NCBI GenBank assembly: GCA_040753795.1
Contig: JBFMDX010000001.1
Coordinates: 558,001-622,000 of the forward strand
Origin: Thermodesulfobacteriota bacterium
GTDB lineage: Bacteria; Desulfobacterota; Desulfobacteria; Desulfobacterales; Desulfosudaceae
Length of the DNA stretch: 64,000 nt
Reading direction: 5' to 3'
A model generated the notes under the pieces. It searched no databases. It had not been told where the DNA came from and saw nothing but the letters and a program-made list of their open reading frames with translations. Numbering within the stretch: position 1 is the first letter of the stretch; each line of letters begins with the position of its first letter. The position numbers and the translations under genes are program-made. Positions 1 to 10,027 of this stretch are shown here, piece after piece.

Positions 1-842
<842 letters not shown>

Positions 843-910
843 TTGAAACGCTCTGGTCATGGCGGCAGGTGAGTGACGTCGCCAATCAGCCCGGCCTGCC
901 ACAAGACGTA

Positions 911-949
911 AAAAGGCCCCGGAGAAAATTTCTCCGGGGCCTTTTTTTT
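911..949 (+). terminator. Rho-independent terminator after katG
   Basis: Near-perfect hairpin: GGCCCCGGAGA pairs with TCTCCGGGGCC across a short AT loop, followed by a run of T. The A-run on the other side makes it potentially bidirectional, so it may also end the convergent minus-strand operon whose last gene stops at 977. Confidence 0.92.
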
Positions 950-976
950 ATTGGCATGCCTGTGAATAGATGACGA

Positions 977-3187
977 TCAGCCCACGCAACCCAGGGTGGG
1001 GTCCTGAACGGCGATGCCGGACCGGCTCCGTTTCTTTTTGGAAACCTGGCAGAGCAGGGTTTTATAAACCGGAAAGCCGGAGATTTCATCAAACTGGCCC
1101 ATATCCGCCAGCTCGTTGACATTGGCCTGGCGCCATTCTTCGGTGCCCAGGGGGCCGCCGCCGCCTGCCGGGGCATAGACAAACCCCGGCATGATTCGAT
1201 CGCTTACATGGGCCCGCATGGGCACGGCTCCCCGGGCGGTCCTGATGATGACCCGGTCCCCGGTTTGAATGCCCCGGTCCCGGGCATCGGCGGTGTTCAT
1301 CTCCACGGCGGGATAAGGATACTTTTTTATGAAAGCGGGAATGGCCCGCAGGCAGGATTTCATGTCCGGCTTAAAGGGTCCGGTGCCCAGGACCAGGGGA
1401 AACCGTCTGGCCAGCTCCGGATTGCTGACAGCGGTTTCCACGGATTCTTCATAAACGGGAAGACCGTTGTAGCCGTAACGCTCCAACACCGTGGACCGGA
1501 TTTCGAATTTGCCGGAGGGCGTTTCGAATCCGGGCCGGCCGTCTTTTCGCAGCAGGCCCTTTTCCCATTTGCGATATTCCATGGGGGCCTTGCCGATCGT
1601 CACCGCATGCCGGTCGGCCGCTTCCAGGTCCGCCACCGTTATGCCGGAATCCTTCAACAGCGTTTCCAGAAGCTCCCGGGGGGTCCGGGGGTAGAGATGG
1701 CCGTAACCCAGCCGGTCGGCCAGGTCCAGCAGAATCCGGAACCCGGGCCGGCTTTCCCCCACCGGTTCGATCATCTTTTCCCGCAGGCGCAGGGTCCCGC
1801 CGTAATAGCAGTAGGACTCCTGCTCAAAAGCCGTGGCAGCCGGCAGGACGATATCGGCGTAGGCCGCGTCCGCGGTGAGCTGCAGGTCCATGGTGACCAG
1901 AAAATCAAGTTCGCTCAAGGCCCTTCGCCAGAGGGCGGGATCGGGCCAGGCGGTGATGAGCGATGCCCCATACACCAGCAGGGCCCGGATTTTGTAAGGA
2001 TCACCGTCGATAATGGCGCGGGGCAGCAGGCCGGCATGGGGTTCACCCCCGCAGTAATGGGCATAAACCGGGAATTTCCCGCTGCCGATGGACTTCCCAA
2101 ACCCCGGGGTTTGGATCTGGTGGTCCCTGTTCAAGGGAATCATGCTCTCCCGCCTCAGAAAACACCGGCCTCCTTCCACATCCATCTGTCCGGCCAGGGC
2201 CCACAGCACCATGACGGCCCGGATGTTCTGAACCCCGCTTCTGGTGTATTCCAGCCCGGTGTACATGATATAGGAAGCCCCTTCGGCATGAACGATGCGG
2301 CGGGCCAGGTCCTCGATCCGGCCGGCCGGGATCCCCGTCAGGCCGGACACGTGGGCCGGGGTAAAGGCCTCCACATAATCCGCGAAGTCGTCGAACCCCA
2401 GGGTCCACTGTTTCACAAATGGTCCATCATAAAGATCGTCGCGGATCAGAACGTGGGCCAGTCCCAACGCCAGCGCCCCGTCCGATCCCGGCCGGATGGG
2501 GAGCCACTCGCTTCCGGGAAGATCGGCGGCCCTTGTTTTCCGGGGATCGATGACCACGATCTCCGCTCCTTCATCGGCGGCGGTCCGGAGCCGCTCGAAC
2601 ATGGCCGGCGGCGTGGAAGTGGAGGGGTCCGTACCCCACACCAGGATGAGGTCGGAATTGTCCACATCGGAAAACATGTCGATATGCAGGCACCCCATGG
2701 TCAGCTTCGGGGCCAGAACCCCCAGGGAGGTGTAACACGGGGCCCCCACGCCGAACGTATTGGGAGAACCAAAGGGAAAGAGGATGCTGGACGCCAGATA
2801 GATTTCCGATCCCTTGAGCTGGAAGGCGTCCTTGAATGAACGCTCATAGGAGCCGGTACCCGCGTAGAACCCGGCCGCCTCGGCGCCATGGGCCTGTTTG
2901 ACGGCGTTTAATTTCCGCGCGATCGTATCCAGGGCCTCATCCCAGGAGATCGGCGTAAATTCATAAGTTCCCCTGGGTCCCACCCGCTTGAGGGGATGGG
3001 CCAACCGGCTGGCTGAATAAATGATCTCTTTGGCCGCGCTTGCCATGGGGCAGAGGATGCCGCCCAGAGGCGCCTCCGGGTCCGGTTCCAGCCGGTCGAT
3101 TTTGTTGTCGTCGTCAAAATGGACCGTCACGCCGCAGCCCGGACTGTGAAAGCACAGACCGCAAATACCTTTTCTACTGGTGGCCAC
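977..3187 (-). CDS. Molybdopterin (Mo/W-bis-MGD) oxidoreductase, DMSO reductase family
   Basis: 736 residues from a GTG start lying 3 bases after the stop of the upstream methyltransferase gene; a GGGGGG Shine-Dalgarno sits in that junction. The N-terminus carries a [4Fe-4S] motif (C9, C12, C18, C46) typical of the family, followed by HPLKRVG and SWDEALD. Cys151 in the segment GAPCYTSLG is placed like the metal-ligand Cys/Sec of formate dehydrogenases and acetylene hydratase. The C-terminal MGD-binding domain (GDRVIIRTARGAVPMRAHVS) is complete. There is no Tat signal, so it is probably cytoplasmic. The substrate cannot be read from the sequence: formate-dehydrogenase-like, acetylene-hydratase-like and other non-respiratory members are all possible. 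The two MoeA-type genes at 41-44 kb fit the need for this cofactor. Confidence 0.9.
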   Translation of the reverse strand: MATSRKGICGLCFHSPGCGVTVHFDDDNKIDRLEPDPEAPLGGILCPMASAAKEIIYSASRLAHPLKRVGPRGTYEFTPISWDEALDTIARKLNAVKQAHGAEAAGFYAGTGSYERSFKDAFQLKGSEIYLASSILFPFGSPNTFGVGAPCYTSLGVLAPKLTMGCLHIDMFSDVDNSDLILVWGTDPSTSTPPAMFERLRTAADEGAEIVVIDPRKTRAADLPGSEWLPIRPGSDGALALGLAHVLIRDDLYDGPFVKQWTLGFDDFADYVEAFTPAHVSGLTGIPAGRIEDLARRIVHAEGASYIMYTGLEYTRSGVQNIRAVMVLWALAGQMDVEGGRCFLRRESMIPLNRDHQIQTPGFGKSIGSGKFPVYAHYCGGEPHAGLLPRAIIDGDPYKIRALLVYGASLITAWPDPALWRRALSELDFLVTMDLQLTADAAYADIVLPAATAFEQESYCYYGGTLRLREKMIEPVGESRPGFRILLDLADRLGYGHLYPRTPRELLETLLKDSGITVADLEAADRHAVTIGKAPMEYRKWEKGLLRKDGRPGFETPSGKFEIRSTVLERYGYNGLPVYEESVETAVSNPELARRFPLVLGTGPFKPDMKSCLRAIPAFIKKYPYPAVEMNTADARDRGIQTGDRVIIRTARGAVPMRAHVSDRIMPGFVYAPAGGGGPLGTEEWRQANVNELADMGQFDEISGFPVYKTLLCQVSKKKRSRSGIAVQDPTLGCVG

Positions 3188-3190
3188 CTG

Positions 3191-4144
3191 TTAACCCCCC
3201 TGCGATCGTATCCCCACCACGAACTGGGAGCGTATGTGCTCCCACAGGTTTTCCGTTTTTCGGATCTTCCAGGGGACCTGGCCTGATCCAATGACCGTCA
3301 GCGGGGGATCGAAAACCCCGCCCTTTCCCTTTAAATAGGCTCCGATGCTGTCGATGCCCCTGAGGCGGCCGTTGCCGTTTGTCCCGGCGCTCAGCCACAG
3401 GTCCGGGGGAGACACGGATTCATCCCAGGAAAAGGGGTCGGAGAAGACGAACATGGCGCCGTTTTTTTGAAGCACCCGGTTGACATTCGCCAGGTGTTTC
3501 AGCGGCACGGCCACTTTTTCCAGGATGTTGATGGAAGTGACGGCGGCAAAGGCCTGTTTCCGGAAGGGAAGGGCCAGGGCGTCGGCCACGATAAACTCCA
3601 CACGATCCAGGCGGAAGGCCGGGTCCAGTTGGCCGGACCGTTTTTCCGTGAGCAGTCCTTCGATGACCAGATCAAATTCCAGGGCTTTTCGCTTCATCAA
3701 ATCCCGGGCCGTTTTGATAAACGACACGGAGGTGTCGATGCCGATGACCCGGGAATGGGTTTTGCTCAGTTCAAAGGAGAGCCGGCCCACTGAACAACCG
3801 ATGTCCAGGGCGTCGCCGGCGGATTCCCTGAAAAAGGACGACCAGATCCGATAGGCGTCGGTGGCCTCCGGATCTTTTAAAAGATCGGAGAAATGACTCC
3901 ACAGGTAGGCCGAGAGCATGATCCGGGAATTATAGCCCGACGTTTCATGAAGGACGTCCCGTGAGGCCGCCGGCAGCACGATGGCGACTCCCCCGCGGAT
4001 GGGATAGGCACGGCGGCAGGCCGGGCAAGTCAATTCCCCGTCCAGGATGTCGTCGTCTCGTTCTTCATGGACAGTCAGGTCCAGGGGGATTTCCTCGCCC
4101 GTGCATTCCGGGCAGATGAGTCGTTCGGTCAGCCATTTTTTCAT
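3191..4144 (-). CDS. Class I SAM-dependent methyltransferase with N-terminal zinc ribbon
   Basis: 317 residues. A Trm112-like zinc ribbon (C11, C14, C40, C43) is followed by a Rossmann methyltransferase fold whose SAM-binding motif I is ALDIGCSVGRLS at about residue 115, with DRVEFIVADALALPF as the following acidic-loop region. An AGGAC Shine-Dalgarno precedes the ATG. It lies 24 bases downstream of another methyltransferase gene and 3 bases upstream of the Mo/W oxidoreductase, so the three are almost certainly co-transcribed. The tight coupling suggests it acts on the same substrate or metabolite as the oxidoreductase, but this is inference. The methyl acceptor is unknown. Confidence 0.85.
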   Translation of the reverse strand: MKKWLTERLICPECTGEEIPLDLTVHEERDDDILDGELTCPACRRAYPIRGGVAIVLPAASRDVLHETSGYNSRIMLSAYLWSHFSDLLKDPEATDAYRIWSSFFRESAGDALDIGCSVGRLSFELSKTHSRVIGIDTSVSFIKTARDLMKRKALEFDLVIEGLLTEKRSGQLDPAFRLDRVEFIVADALALPFRKQAFAAVTSINILEKVAVPLKHLANVNRVLQKNGAMFVFSDPFSWDESVSPPDLWLSAGTNGNGRLRGIDSIGAYLKGKGGVFDPPLTVIGSGQVPWKIRKTENLWEHIRSQFVVGIRSQGG

Positions 4145-4168
4145 GTTGATGTCCTGCCGGGAAGCGGG

Positions 4169-5263
4169 TTACCGCCGGTCGGATGATGTGAGTACCCGGC
4201 ATAAATAATGAAGATTGAATCCGTCATGGTCCATCTCGAGAACGTCAACCCGGTCAAATCCGGCCTCTTTCAGCATTTTCTCGGCCTGTTCCCGGCCCCA
4301 CATCATGCCCAGGCCGGCGCCGTTGTCGTAAAGGCCGATGGGCAGGCAGTGCATGAGGCTTACCGTGTACAGAAAAGACCCCATGGGATGGCCCAGGTTG
4401 TCGGCCGGATCCGAGAAGGCCTTGATATCCACCATGGAAAAAAGGCCGCCCGGCGCCAGCATGTGCCGGACGCCTTTAAGCGCATCCAGGGGCCGGCGCT
4501 GGTCGTGAATGGCGTCAAAGGCGCAGACATAGTCATATTGCCGGTAAAACGCGGGGTCGCCGTCGATGGCGGCGGCGTCAAACAGACGGTATTCCACATT
4601 GGACAGCCCCATCTGTCGGGCCGCGGCCCCGGCCCGGCGGATGGCTTCCTCATGGTTGTCGATGCCCGCAAACCGGCTCCGGGGAAAGGCCCTGGCCATG
4701 AGGTTTGTCGCCACCCCCTGGCCGCAGCCCAGGTCGCAAACCCGGATGCCATCGGCCAGCCGGCCCAGAAGGCGGCCGTTGTCCACCCCGGGCAGAAATT
4801 TCTGAATCAGCACCTGCTCATGCTTGGCGTCCGCCAGCTGGCCCATGAATTCCTGGAAATCCGGGTACTGGGAAAAAGGGACCCCTTCCCCGGTCTGAAA
4901 GGCCCTGGTCACCGCCTCCATGGCGCAGCAGGTCAGCAGGGGGATCTCCTGGGTATACACCCCCAGGTTGCTGCCGCCGGACTTGCGCGTCAGGAAGGCC
5001 GCGTTTTCCTCCGGCAGAAAGTAAAGGTTGTCGCCGCCCGGCGATTTTGACAATTCCACGATGTGGCCGGTGGCCATGATCCCCAGCCATTCCCGGACAT
5101 AACGGCCGTCAAGACCGGCCGCGGCGGCAATGTCCGACACGGCCGCCGGCCGGTTTAAATTCGCCATGACATCGAAAACCCGGTTCTTGTAACCAATGGC
5201 CATGGCCAGGTTCAGGGCGCCATAATTGAGAATCTCGGCCATTTTCTGCGAAAAGTCGGTCAT
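4169..5263 (-). CDS. Winged-helix/class I SAM-dependent methyltransferase
   Basis: 364 residues when started at the ATG at 5263. A longer frame runs to 5428 but would overlap the whole tail of the upstream lipoprotein gene and begins with unrelated sequence, so the short start is preferred although no clear Shine-Dalgarno is seen. The N-terminal 90 residues (ILNYGALNLAMAIGYKNRVF, then a recognition-helix-like GLDGRYVREWLGIM) look like the winged-helix dimerisation domain of small-molecule methyltransferases. Motif I is VCDLGCGQGVATNLMA. This architecture occurs in O-methyltransferases and in Rv2258c-like proteins. Second gene in a methyltransferase pair upstream of the Mo/W oxidoreductase. 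Confidence 0.85.
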   Translation of the reverse strand: MTDFSQKMAEILNYGALNLAMAIGYKNRVFDVMANLNRPAAVSDIAAAAGLDGRYVREWLGIMATGHIVELSKSPGGDNLYFLPEENAAFLTRKSGGSNLGVYTQEIPLLTCCAMEAVTRAFQTGEGVPFSQYPDFQEFMGQLADAKHEQVLIQKFLPGVDNGRLLGRLADGIRVCDLGCGQGVATNLMARAFPRSRFAGIDNHEEAIRRAGAAARQMGLSNVEYRLFDAAAIDGDPAFYRQYDYVCAFDAIHDQRRPLDALKGVRHMLAPGGLFSMVDIKAFSDPADNLGHPMGSFLYTVSLMHCLPIGLYDNGAGLGMMWGREQAEKMLKEAGFDRVDVLEMDHDGFNLHYLCRVLTSSDRR

Positions 5264-5282
5264 GTCGTTTTTGTAAATGTAT

Positions 5283-5732
5283 TTATTTTGCGTTGGTGTA
5301 CGTCGTTGTTTCATACCCCCAGCGGACGCCGCAATGCGGACAGGTGTCCCCGACTTTCGAACTGTTTGACACCCGGTTTCCGCAGGCACTGCAACTTTTT
5401 GAAATGAGCGTAGTCGATGAGCCGACATTGAAGGTCAGATCCTCCGGATCAAAAGGCAGGGGGTTGCCGTTTTTGTCGAGGGTGGCCTTCTCATCCAGGT
5501 AGCCTGCCTCGACCAGCTCTTCCAGTGATTCCGGGTTGCGGTTGTTCTCGAGAGCAAACGCCGAGCCGGCGGCGTCAATGACTTTCTGTTTGGCCTTTAT
5601 TTCGGCGGCATCGATTTTTCCCTGCAGCAGGGTCAGGGACGCGCCTTCCTCTTTCCCGCAGGAACTCATTGATAACAGGGCAATGAAGGCAATTGATATC
5701 CGCAGAAACCATAAAATGGATTTTCTGACCAT
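5283..5732 (-). CDS. Lipoprotein with C-terminal zinc ribbon, function unknown
   Basis: 149 residues. A type II signal peptide (FLRISIAFIALLSMSSCG) ends in a lipobox with Cys25 as the expected lipidated residue. The middle is helical and pilin-tail-like (ALENNRNPESLEELVEAGYL), and the C-terminus has two CxxC pairs (CSACG and CPHCG) separated by 14 residues, a zinc-ribbon pattern. Zinc ribbons are mostly cytoplasmic, so one on an exported lipoprotein is uncommon. The gene lies 12 bases after the FadH-like gene and 19 bases before the methyltransferase start, so it is embedded in the operon. No function is assigned. Confidence 0.75.
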   Translation of the reverse strand: MVRKSILWFLRISIAFIALLSMSSCGKEEGASLTLLQGKIDAAEIKAKQKVIDAAGSAFALENNRNPESLEELVEAGYLDEKATLDKNGNPLPFDPEDLTFNVGSSTTLISKSCSACGNRVSNSSKVGDTCPHCGVRWGYETTTYTNAK

Positions 5733-5744
5733 ACCGTTTCCTCT

Positions 5745-7748
5745 CTAAACCTTCAGGCCGGCTTCGAACCCCTCGAAAACCGCGTCCGAGATTTTCCTGG
5801 GCGCTTTGGCGTCGCCGATGACAATGGTATCAATCCCGAGCGCTTTACCTTGCGCGGAAAGGGTATCGTTCGGTTTCGCGCCCAGCGCCAGGATGACGGT
5901 GTCGGCCGGAATGTTTTTCCGTTCTTCACCGGCCTGAACGATCACCGCGTCATCGGTTATCTCCACCAGTCTGGTGCCCGGCATCATGGTCACGTCGCTC
6001 AGTTTCAAACTTTTCACCAGAACCCACCGGCTGGTGCGTCCGACATTGGCGGCCAGGCGGTCAACCATATCGATCACCGTAATTTTTTTCCCGGTTTTAT
6101 GCATCAGGGCGTTTAAGATCTTTTCATCTTCGGCGTGGTGGTACATCAGAAAAGCGCACGTCGCGGCGTCGGGCGCGCCGAGGGCCGCGACAAAATGGGC
6201 GGTTTCACACCCGGTGGCGCTGCCGCCGATAATGACGACGTTTTCACCGATGTCCCACACTTTTTCAGACAACACGTCCCAGGCGCTGACCACATGGGGC
6301 TTGTCAATTCCGGGAACGTTGACTTCAACGGGTTTTGCCCCGGTGGCCACAACCAGGAGGTCGGGCCTGACGGCGGTAAGCGTTTCCCGGTCAAGGGGGG
6401 TGTTAAGCCTGATTCGCACCCCGGCTTTTTTCATCCGTTTTTCGAGGCTTTTAATAATGTTGCCGATTTCTTCCTTGCCCGGGGACGCCTTGGCCAGGTT
6501 GACCTGTCCGCCCAGTTTGTCTCCGGATTCGTACAGGGTGACCTGATGGCCCCGGCTGGCGGCCATGACGGCAAACTCCATGCCCGCCGGCCCGCCGCCG
6601 GCGACGGCTATGGTTTTAGGCCGCCCGGCCGGTTGGATGGTAAATTCAGCCTCCCTGCCGGCCATGGGGTTTAAAACACAGCAGACCGGGGCGCCGGTGA
6701 TGATCTGGTCGAAACAACCCTGGTTGCAGGCGATGCAGGGCGTTATCTCGTCAAACCGTTTCTGCCTGACCTTATTGGGCAGTTCCGGGTCGGCGATCAG
6801 CGGCCGGCCCCAGCAGACCATGTCGCAGGATCCGTCCCTTAAGGCTTTTTCCGCCACATCCGGATTGCCCAGCCGGTTGGAGGCGAAAACCGGAACGGAG
6901 ACGCTTTCTTTGATGCCCCGGGCAAGATAGACAAACGCGCCCGGCGGCACCGGGGTCGTCAGCTGGGGGATATACGTCTCATGCCAGCCGCCGGTCACGT
7001 TGATCGCGTTTACCCCGGCTTTTTCCGCTTCAGCGGCAAACAGGGCGGCTTCCCGGTTGGTGTTTCCGCCGTCCATGAAATCGTTTCCGGCGATGCGGAT
7101 GCCCAGGGGCATGCCATTCCCGACCGCCTCCCGGACGCCCCGGATGACTTCAAGGCCGAAACGCATCCTGTTCTCAAGGCAGCCGCCGTATTCGTCGGTC
7201 CGGACATTGGTCAGGGGGGACAAAAACTGGCTGATCAGATACCCGGTGCAGCCGATGATCTCGATAAAATCAAACCCGGCCTCCCTGGCCCGCGCGGCGG
7301 CCCGGGCGAAATGGTCGATGACCATGAGGATATCGTCCCTGGTCATTTCCCTGGGCGCCTGCCGGTTCATTTTCCCGGGAATGGGAGACGGCGCGATGGC
7401 CTCTTCCCCGTTAAAGAGAATCGCGTTGCGGCCCATGTGCATGAGCTGGATGGCGACCCTGGCGGCTGTCGTCCGATGAATTTCATCGATGAATTCCTTA
7501 AACGGGGGGATCTGGCCGTCTTCGAACAGGCCCGGCATGACCGGCGACATGCACTGGGTGTCGATGGCCACCGGGCCGATGGTCATCAGCCCGACGCCGC
7601 CCAGCGCCCGCGCGCGGTAAAACGCCTTGACCCGGTCGTTTAAGGAAAAATCATAGGTATAACCGAGCCCCATGGACGGCATGACGATCCGGTTGGGTAT
7701 GGTCAGGCCGTTTATCGTTAGGGGTGAAAAAAGTTTCTGGTGTTCCAT
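5745..7748 (-). CDS. NADH:flavin oxidoreductase / 2,4-dienoyl-CoA reductase-like (FadH family)
   Basis: 667 residues from the ATG at 7748, which has GGAG eight bases upstream; an earlier ATG at 7778 lacks this. Domain order is that of FadH: an FMN-binding TIM barrel (residues 1-340, starting LFSPLTINGLTIPNRIVMPS), a [4Fe-4S] site (CIACNQGC plus a later CC in APVCCVLNP), then FAD/NAD(P)-binding Rossmann folds with AVAGGGPAGMEFAVMA and VVIIGGSATGCETAHF. Length equals the family norm of about 670. Such enzymes reduce conjugated C=C bonds of enoyl thioesters, trimethylamine or cyclic enones. The adjacent enoyl-CoA hydratase supports an acyl-CoA substrate. Confidence 0.92.
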   Translation of the reverse strand: MEHQKLFSPLTINGLTIPNRIVMPSMGLGYTYDFSLNDRVKAFYRARALGGVGLMTIGPVAIDTQCMSPVMPGLFEDGQIPPFKEFIDEIHRTTAARVAIQLMHMGRNAILFNGEEAIAPSPIPGKMNRQAPREMTRDDILMVIDHFARAAARAREAGFDFIEIIGCTGYLISQFLSPLTNVRTDEYGGCLENRMRFGLEVIRGVREAVGNGMPLGIRIAGNDFMDGGNTNREAALFAAEAEKAGVNAINVTGGWHETYIPQLTTPVPPGAFVYLARGIKESVSVPVFASNRLGNPDVAEKALRDGSCDMVCWGRPLIADPELPNKVRQKRFDEITPCIACNQGCFDQIITGAPVCCVLNPMAGREAEFTIQPAGRPKTIAVAGGGPAGMEFAVMAASRGHQVTLYESGDKLGGQVNLAKASPGKEEIGNIIKSLEKRMKKAGVRIRLNTPLDRETLTAVRPDLLVVATGAKPVEVNVPGIDKPHVVSAWDVLSEKVWDIGENVVIIGGSATGCETAHFVAALGAPDAATCAFLMYHHAEDEKILNALMHKTGKKITVIDMVDRLAANVGRTSRWVLVKSLKLSDVTMMPGTRLVEITDDAVIVQAGEERKNIPADTVILALGAKPNDTLSAQGKALGIDTIVIGDAKAPRKISDAVFEGFEAGLKV

Positions 7749-7821
7749 CTTCGCTCCGATCACCGGTTCATGCGCCAAACCCTCCCGGCAGCGGACCTTC
7801 GCCGCTTTTCATCCGGGGTGA

Positions 7822-8595
7822 TTATTTTTTTATCAATTTTTTAAAATCCGGCTTCCGCTTTTCCAGAAAGGCCATGACCGCCTCGGTGTTTTCCGGGCTT
7901 CCCGCCTGCCGGCTCATGGCATCGTGCTCGGCGTCCAGGGCCGCCCGGATACCGGCTTTATGCATCACGTTCAGGCAGCGCTTGGTCTCTTTTAAGGCGT
8001 TGACCGGCCACTGCGCGATTTCCGTTGCCTTCTCAAGGGCCGTGGACAGAAGTTCGGCGTTACCGCATCTGGCCCTGGCGATTCCGCAGGCCACGGCTTC
8101 ATCGGCGTCGATCCACTTGGAACTCAACAGGATTTCGGCCGCCCGCTGGGTCCCGATCCTGGCCTGCAGCATATACGTGCTGGCGAACTCGGGGGCCATG
8201 CCCAGGCTGGTAAACGGCACCCGCAGGCGCAGGCTTTCTCCCACATAGAGCACATCACAGAAGAACAATATGGTGGCCCCGCCGCCGACAGCCACCCCGG
8301 TGGCCGCCCCGATGAGCGGCTTGTCGAATTCAATCACGGCGTCCTCGCCCGTTCGGTAGGATGCGCCACCGCCTCCGGGCAGGCTTTTACTGTCGGATAA
8401 ATCCTGACCGGAACTGAAATTATTCCCGGCGCCGGTGATCACCACCACGTTGACGTCATCGTTCTTTCTGGCCTCGGCCAGGGCATCGGCAAACGCCTGC
8501 CATTGTTCGGCGTTAAAGGCGTTTTTCTTGTCCGGCCGGTTCAAGGTCAAAACCAGCACCCCATCTTTCAGTTCTTTTAAAACCGTATCGCTCAT
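7822..8595 (-). CDS. Enoyl-CoA hydratase/isomerase (crotonase family)
   Basis: 257 residues from the ATG at 8595, preceded by AGGAAG; an upstream in-frame start would overlap the preceding ferredoxin gene. The crotonase oxyanion-hole segments are visible: NNFSSGQDLSDSK at about residue 60 and PLIGAATGVAVGGGATILFF at about residue 100. The usual first catalytic Glu of true hydratases appears replaced in LGMAPEFASTYM, where Glu is offset, so isomerase or other crotonase chemistry is equally possible. It sits between a ferredoxin-like gene (28-base gap) and the FadH-like gene (73-base gap), all on the minus strand, consistent with an acyl-CoA pathway operon. Confidence 0.9.
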   Translation of the reverse strand: MSDTVLKELKDGVLVLTLNRPDKKNAFNAEQWQAFADALAEARKNDDVNVVVITGAGNNFSSGQDLSDSKSLPGGGGASYRTGEDAVIEFDKPLIGAATGVAVGGGATILFFCDVLYVGESLRLRVPFTSLGMAPEFASTYMLQARIGTQRAAEILLSSKWIDADEAVACGIARARCGNAELLSTALEKATEIAQWPVNALKETKRCLNVMHKAGIRAALDAEHDAMSRQAGSPENTEAVMAFLEKRKPDFKKLIKK

Positions 8596-8623
8596 CTTGT
8601 TTTCTTCCTTTCTCGAAAAGTCT

Positions 8624-9871
8624 TCAGCGGCGGGCCCGCCAGGCATTCAGGGAGCTCCGCAGCAGGTTGGGCGTCAGCCGGGCGCCCAGGGCCACATAGC
8701 CTCCGGGCGGTTTCCTGTATTCCTTCACCGGCTCCATTGCTATGGCCCGGGCCTTGTCGCAGGCCACCACGCACTGACCGCAGCCCACGCAGCGCTTCAG
8801 GTCATGATGGTGGGTTTTGTTCCGGGTGTCCACGGTGATGGCCCCCATGGGGCAGCGGAGGGCGCATTTGGCGCAGTGGTTGCACGTTTTCATGTCAAAC
8901 ACCGGCAGGTATCGCGGCGGCGCGATCATGGCCGGCATGTTGTACTGGGTGACGGTCTTCATCATATGGCAGCAGCAGCCGCAGCAGGAGCAGGACGAAC
9001 TGCCGTGCTTGCCGGATTCTTCATTGAAGATCCAGCTGACCAGACCGGCCTGTTCGGCCTGCCGCTTGATCTCCACCGCCTCCTTTTTTTCGATGATCCG
9101 CGCCTTCCCGGCCCTGGCCAGAACATTGACAACGCCTTCTCCGAACATCACGCAGTTTTCCAGCGGCCGTCCGCACCCCCGGCCGGCCAGAATTTCGGTC
9201 ATGCCGCACTGGCACATGGTCACGCCGAAGGTCTTATAGCGGTCCATGATCTCCTCCAGTCGGTCCGAAGGCAGGGCGAGTTGCTGCGCTTCAATGGCGT
9301 GATGGGCGGGAAGATACCGCACGGCGGGCAGGTCGTACTTGAGATAATCGGTCAGGTATCCGGTTTCCACCAGGCGCTCGAACAGTTCGGCAAAACGGCG
9401 CTGCCAGTCGGACAGATTCTCCATGGACGTGGCCATCATCACCGCCTCGAAGGTGCCGGGCAGAATGGGCATGACCGTGTATTTGCGCTTCGGACCGTCG
9501 CCCATGGCCAGGAGAATGAATTTTTCGCGGCTTAAACGGTCCAGGACCTTCCGCGCGTCCTCCACCGGTCGATGACTGGCTTTGGCGGCTTTTTCGGCGG
9601 TCATCCGCATCATGGGCTTGAAATGCCGCACGATATCGGCCTCTTCCTCCGTGAACATGTGCATGATCAGATCCATCAGTTCGTCACAGACGGGCGGCCC
9701 GGCCAGAAGGGGGCTGGCATAGAGCCTGGCCGTTTCCCGAAAAGCTTCGGCAACGTCCGGGTAGGCGCCGAGAGGTTTGATCCTGAGGCTTTTGGTCAGC
9801 GGGGGCTTGGGCCCGACAATGCCCTGGTTGATCTGGATGATGGTGGTGGCCTTTGATTTTTTTTCCGTCAT
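8624..9871 (-). CDS. Cys-rich 2x[4Fe-4S] ferredoxin-like protein with N-terminal helical/winged-helix module
   Basis: 415 residues. Residues 60-150 form a winged-helix-like module (MFTEEEADIVRHF, then EKAAKASHRPVEDARKVLDR). A Cys-dense middle follows: CQCGMTEILAGRGCG, then LENCVMFG, then the cluster CSCCGCCCHMM. The C-terminus is a bacterial-type ferredoxin domain with two cluster motifs, CNHCAKCALRCP and CVGCGQCVVACD. The plus-strand gene at 11747 is a paralogue sharing all these elements. First gene of the minus-strand run that continues through the crotonase and FadH-like enzyme, so it may carry electrons for them. No catalytic activity is established; the middle cysteines could bind a further cluster. 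Confidence 0.85.
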   Translation of the reverse strand: MTEKKSKATTIIQINQGIVGPKPPLTKSLRIKPLGAYPDVAEAFRETARLYASPLLAGPPVCDELMDLIMHMFTEEEADIVRHFKPMMRMTAEKAAKASHRPVEDARKVLDRLSREKFILLAMGDGPKRKYTVMPILPGTFEAVMMATSMENLSDWQRRFAELFERLVETGYLTDYLKYDLPAVRYLPAHHAIEAQQLALPSDRLEEIMDRYKTFGVTMCQCGMTEILAGRGCGRPLENCVMFGEGVVNVLARAGKARIIEKKEAVEIKRQAEQAGLVSWIFNEESGKHGSSSCSCCGCCCHMMKTVTQYNMPAMIAPPRYLPVFDMKTCNHCAKCALRCPMGAITVDTRNKTHHHDLKRCVGCGQCVVACDKARAIAMEPVKEYRKPPGGYVALGARLTPNLLRSSLNAWRARR

Positions 9872-10027
9872 GAAATCCTCTCAAAAGATTAAGGGATAGG
9901 GATTAGATCCTGCTTTCCGTGCTTTCTGGGCTATCATCTATAACAGGGCCGGTCCCCGGGTGTCAATGTAATCGCGGGAGCCGGCGGAACGATATTTTTC
10001 ATGGAAGCGAGGATTGCAAAAAGACCG

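Noticed and set aside
1208-2839. 543-codon plus-strand frame opposite the Mo/W oxidoreductase gene
   Set aside because: Low-complexity Gly/Pro/His/Arg-rich shadow of a GC-rich gene; the minus-strand protein has clear family motifs.
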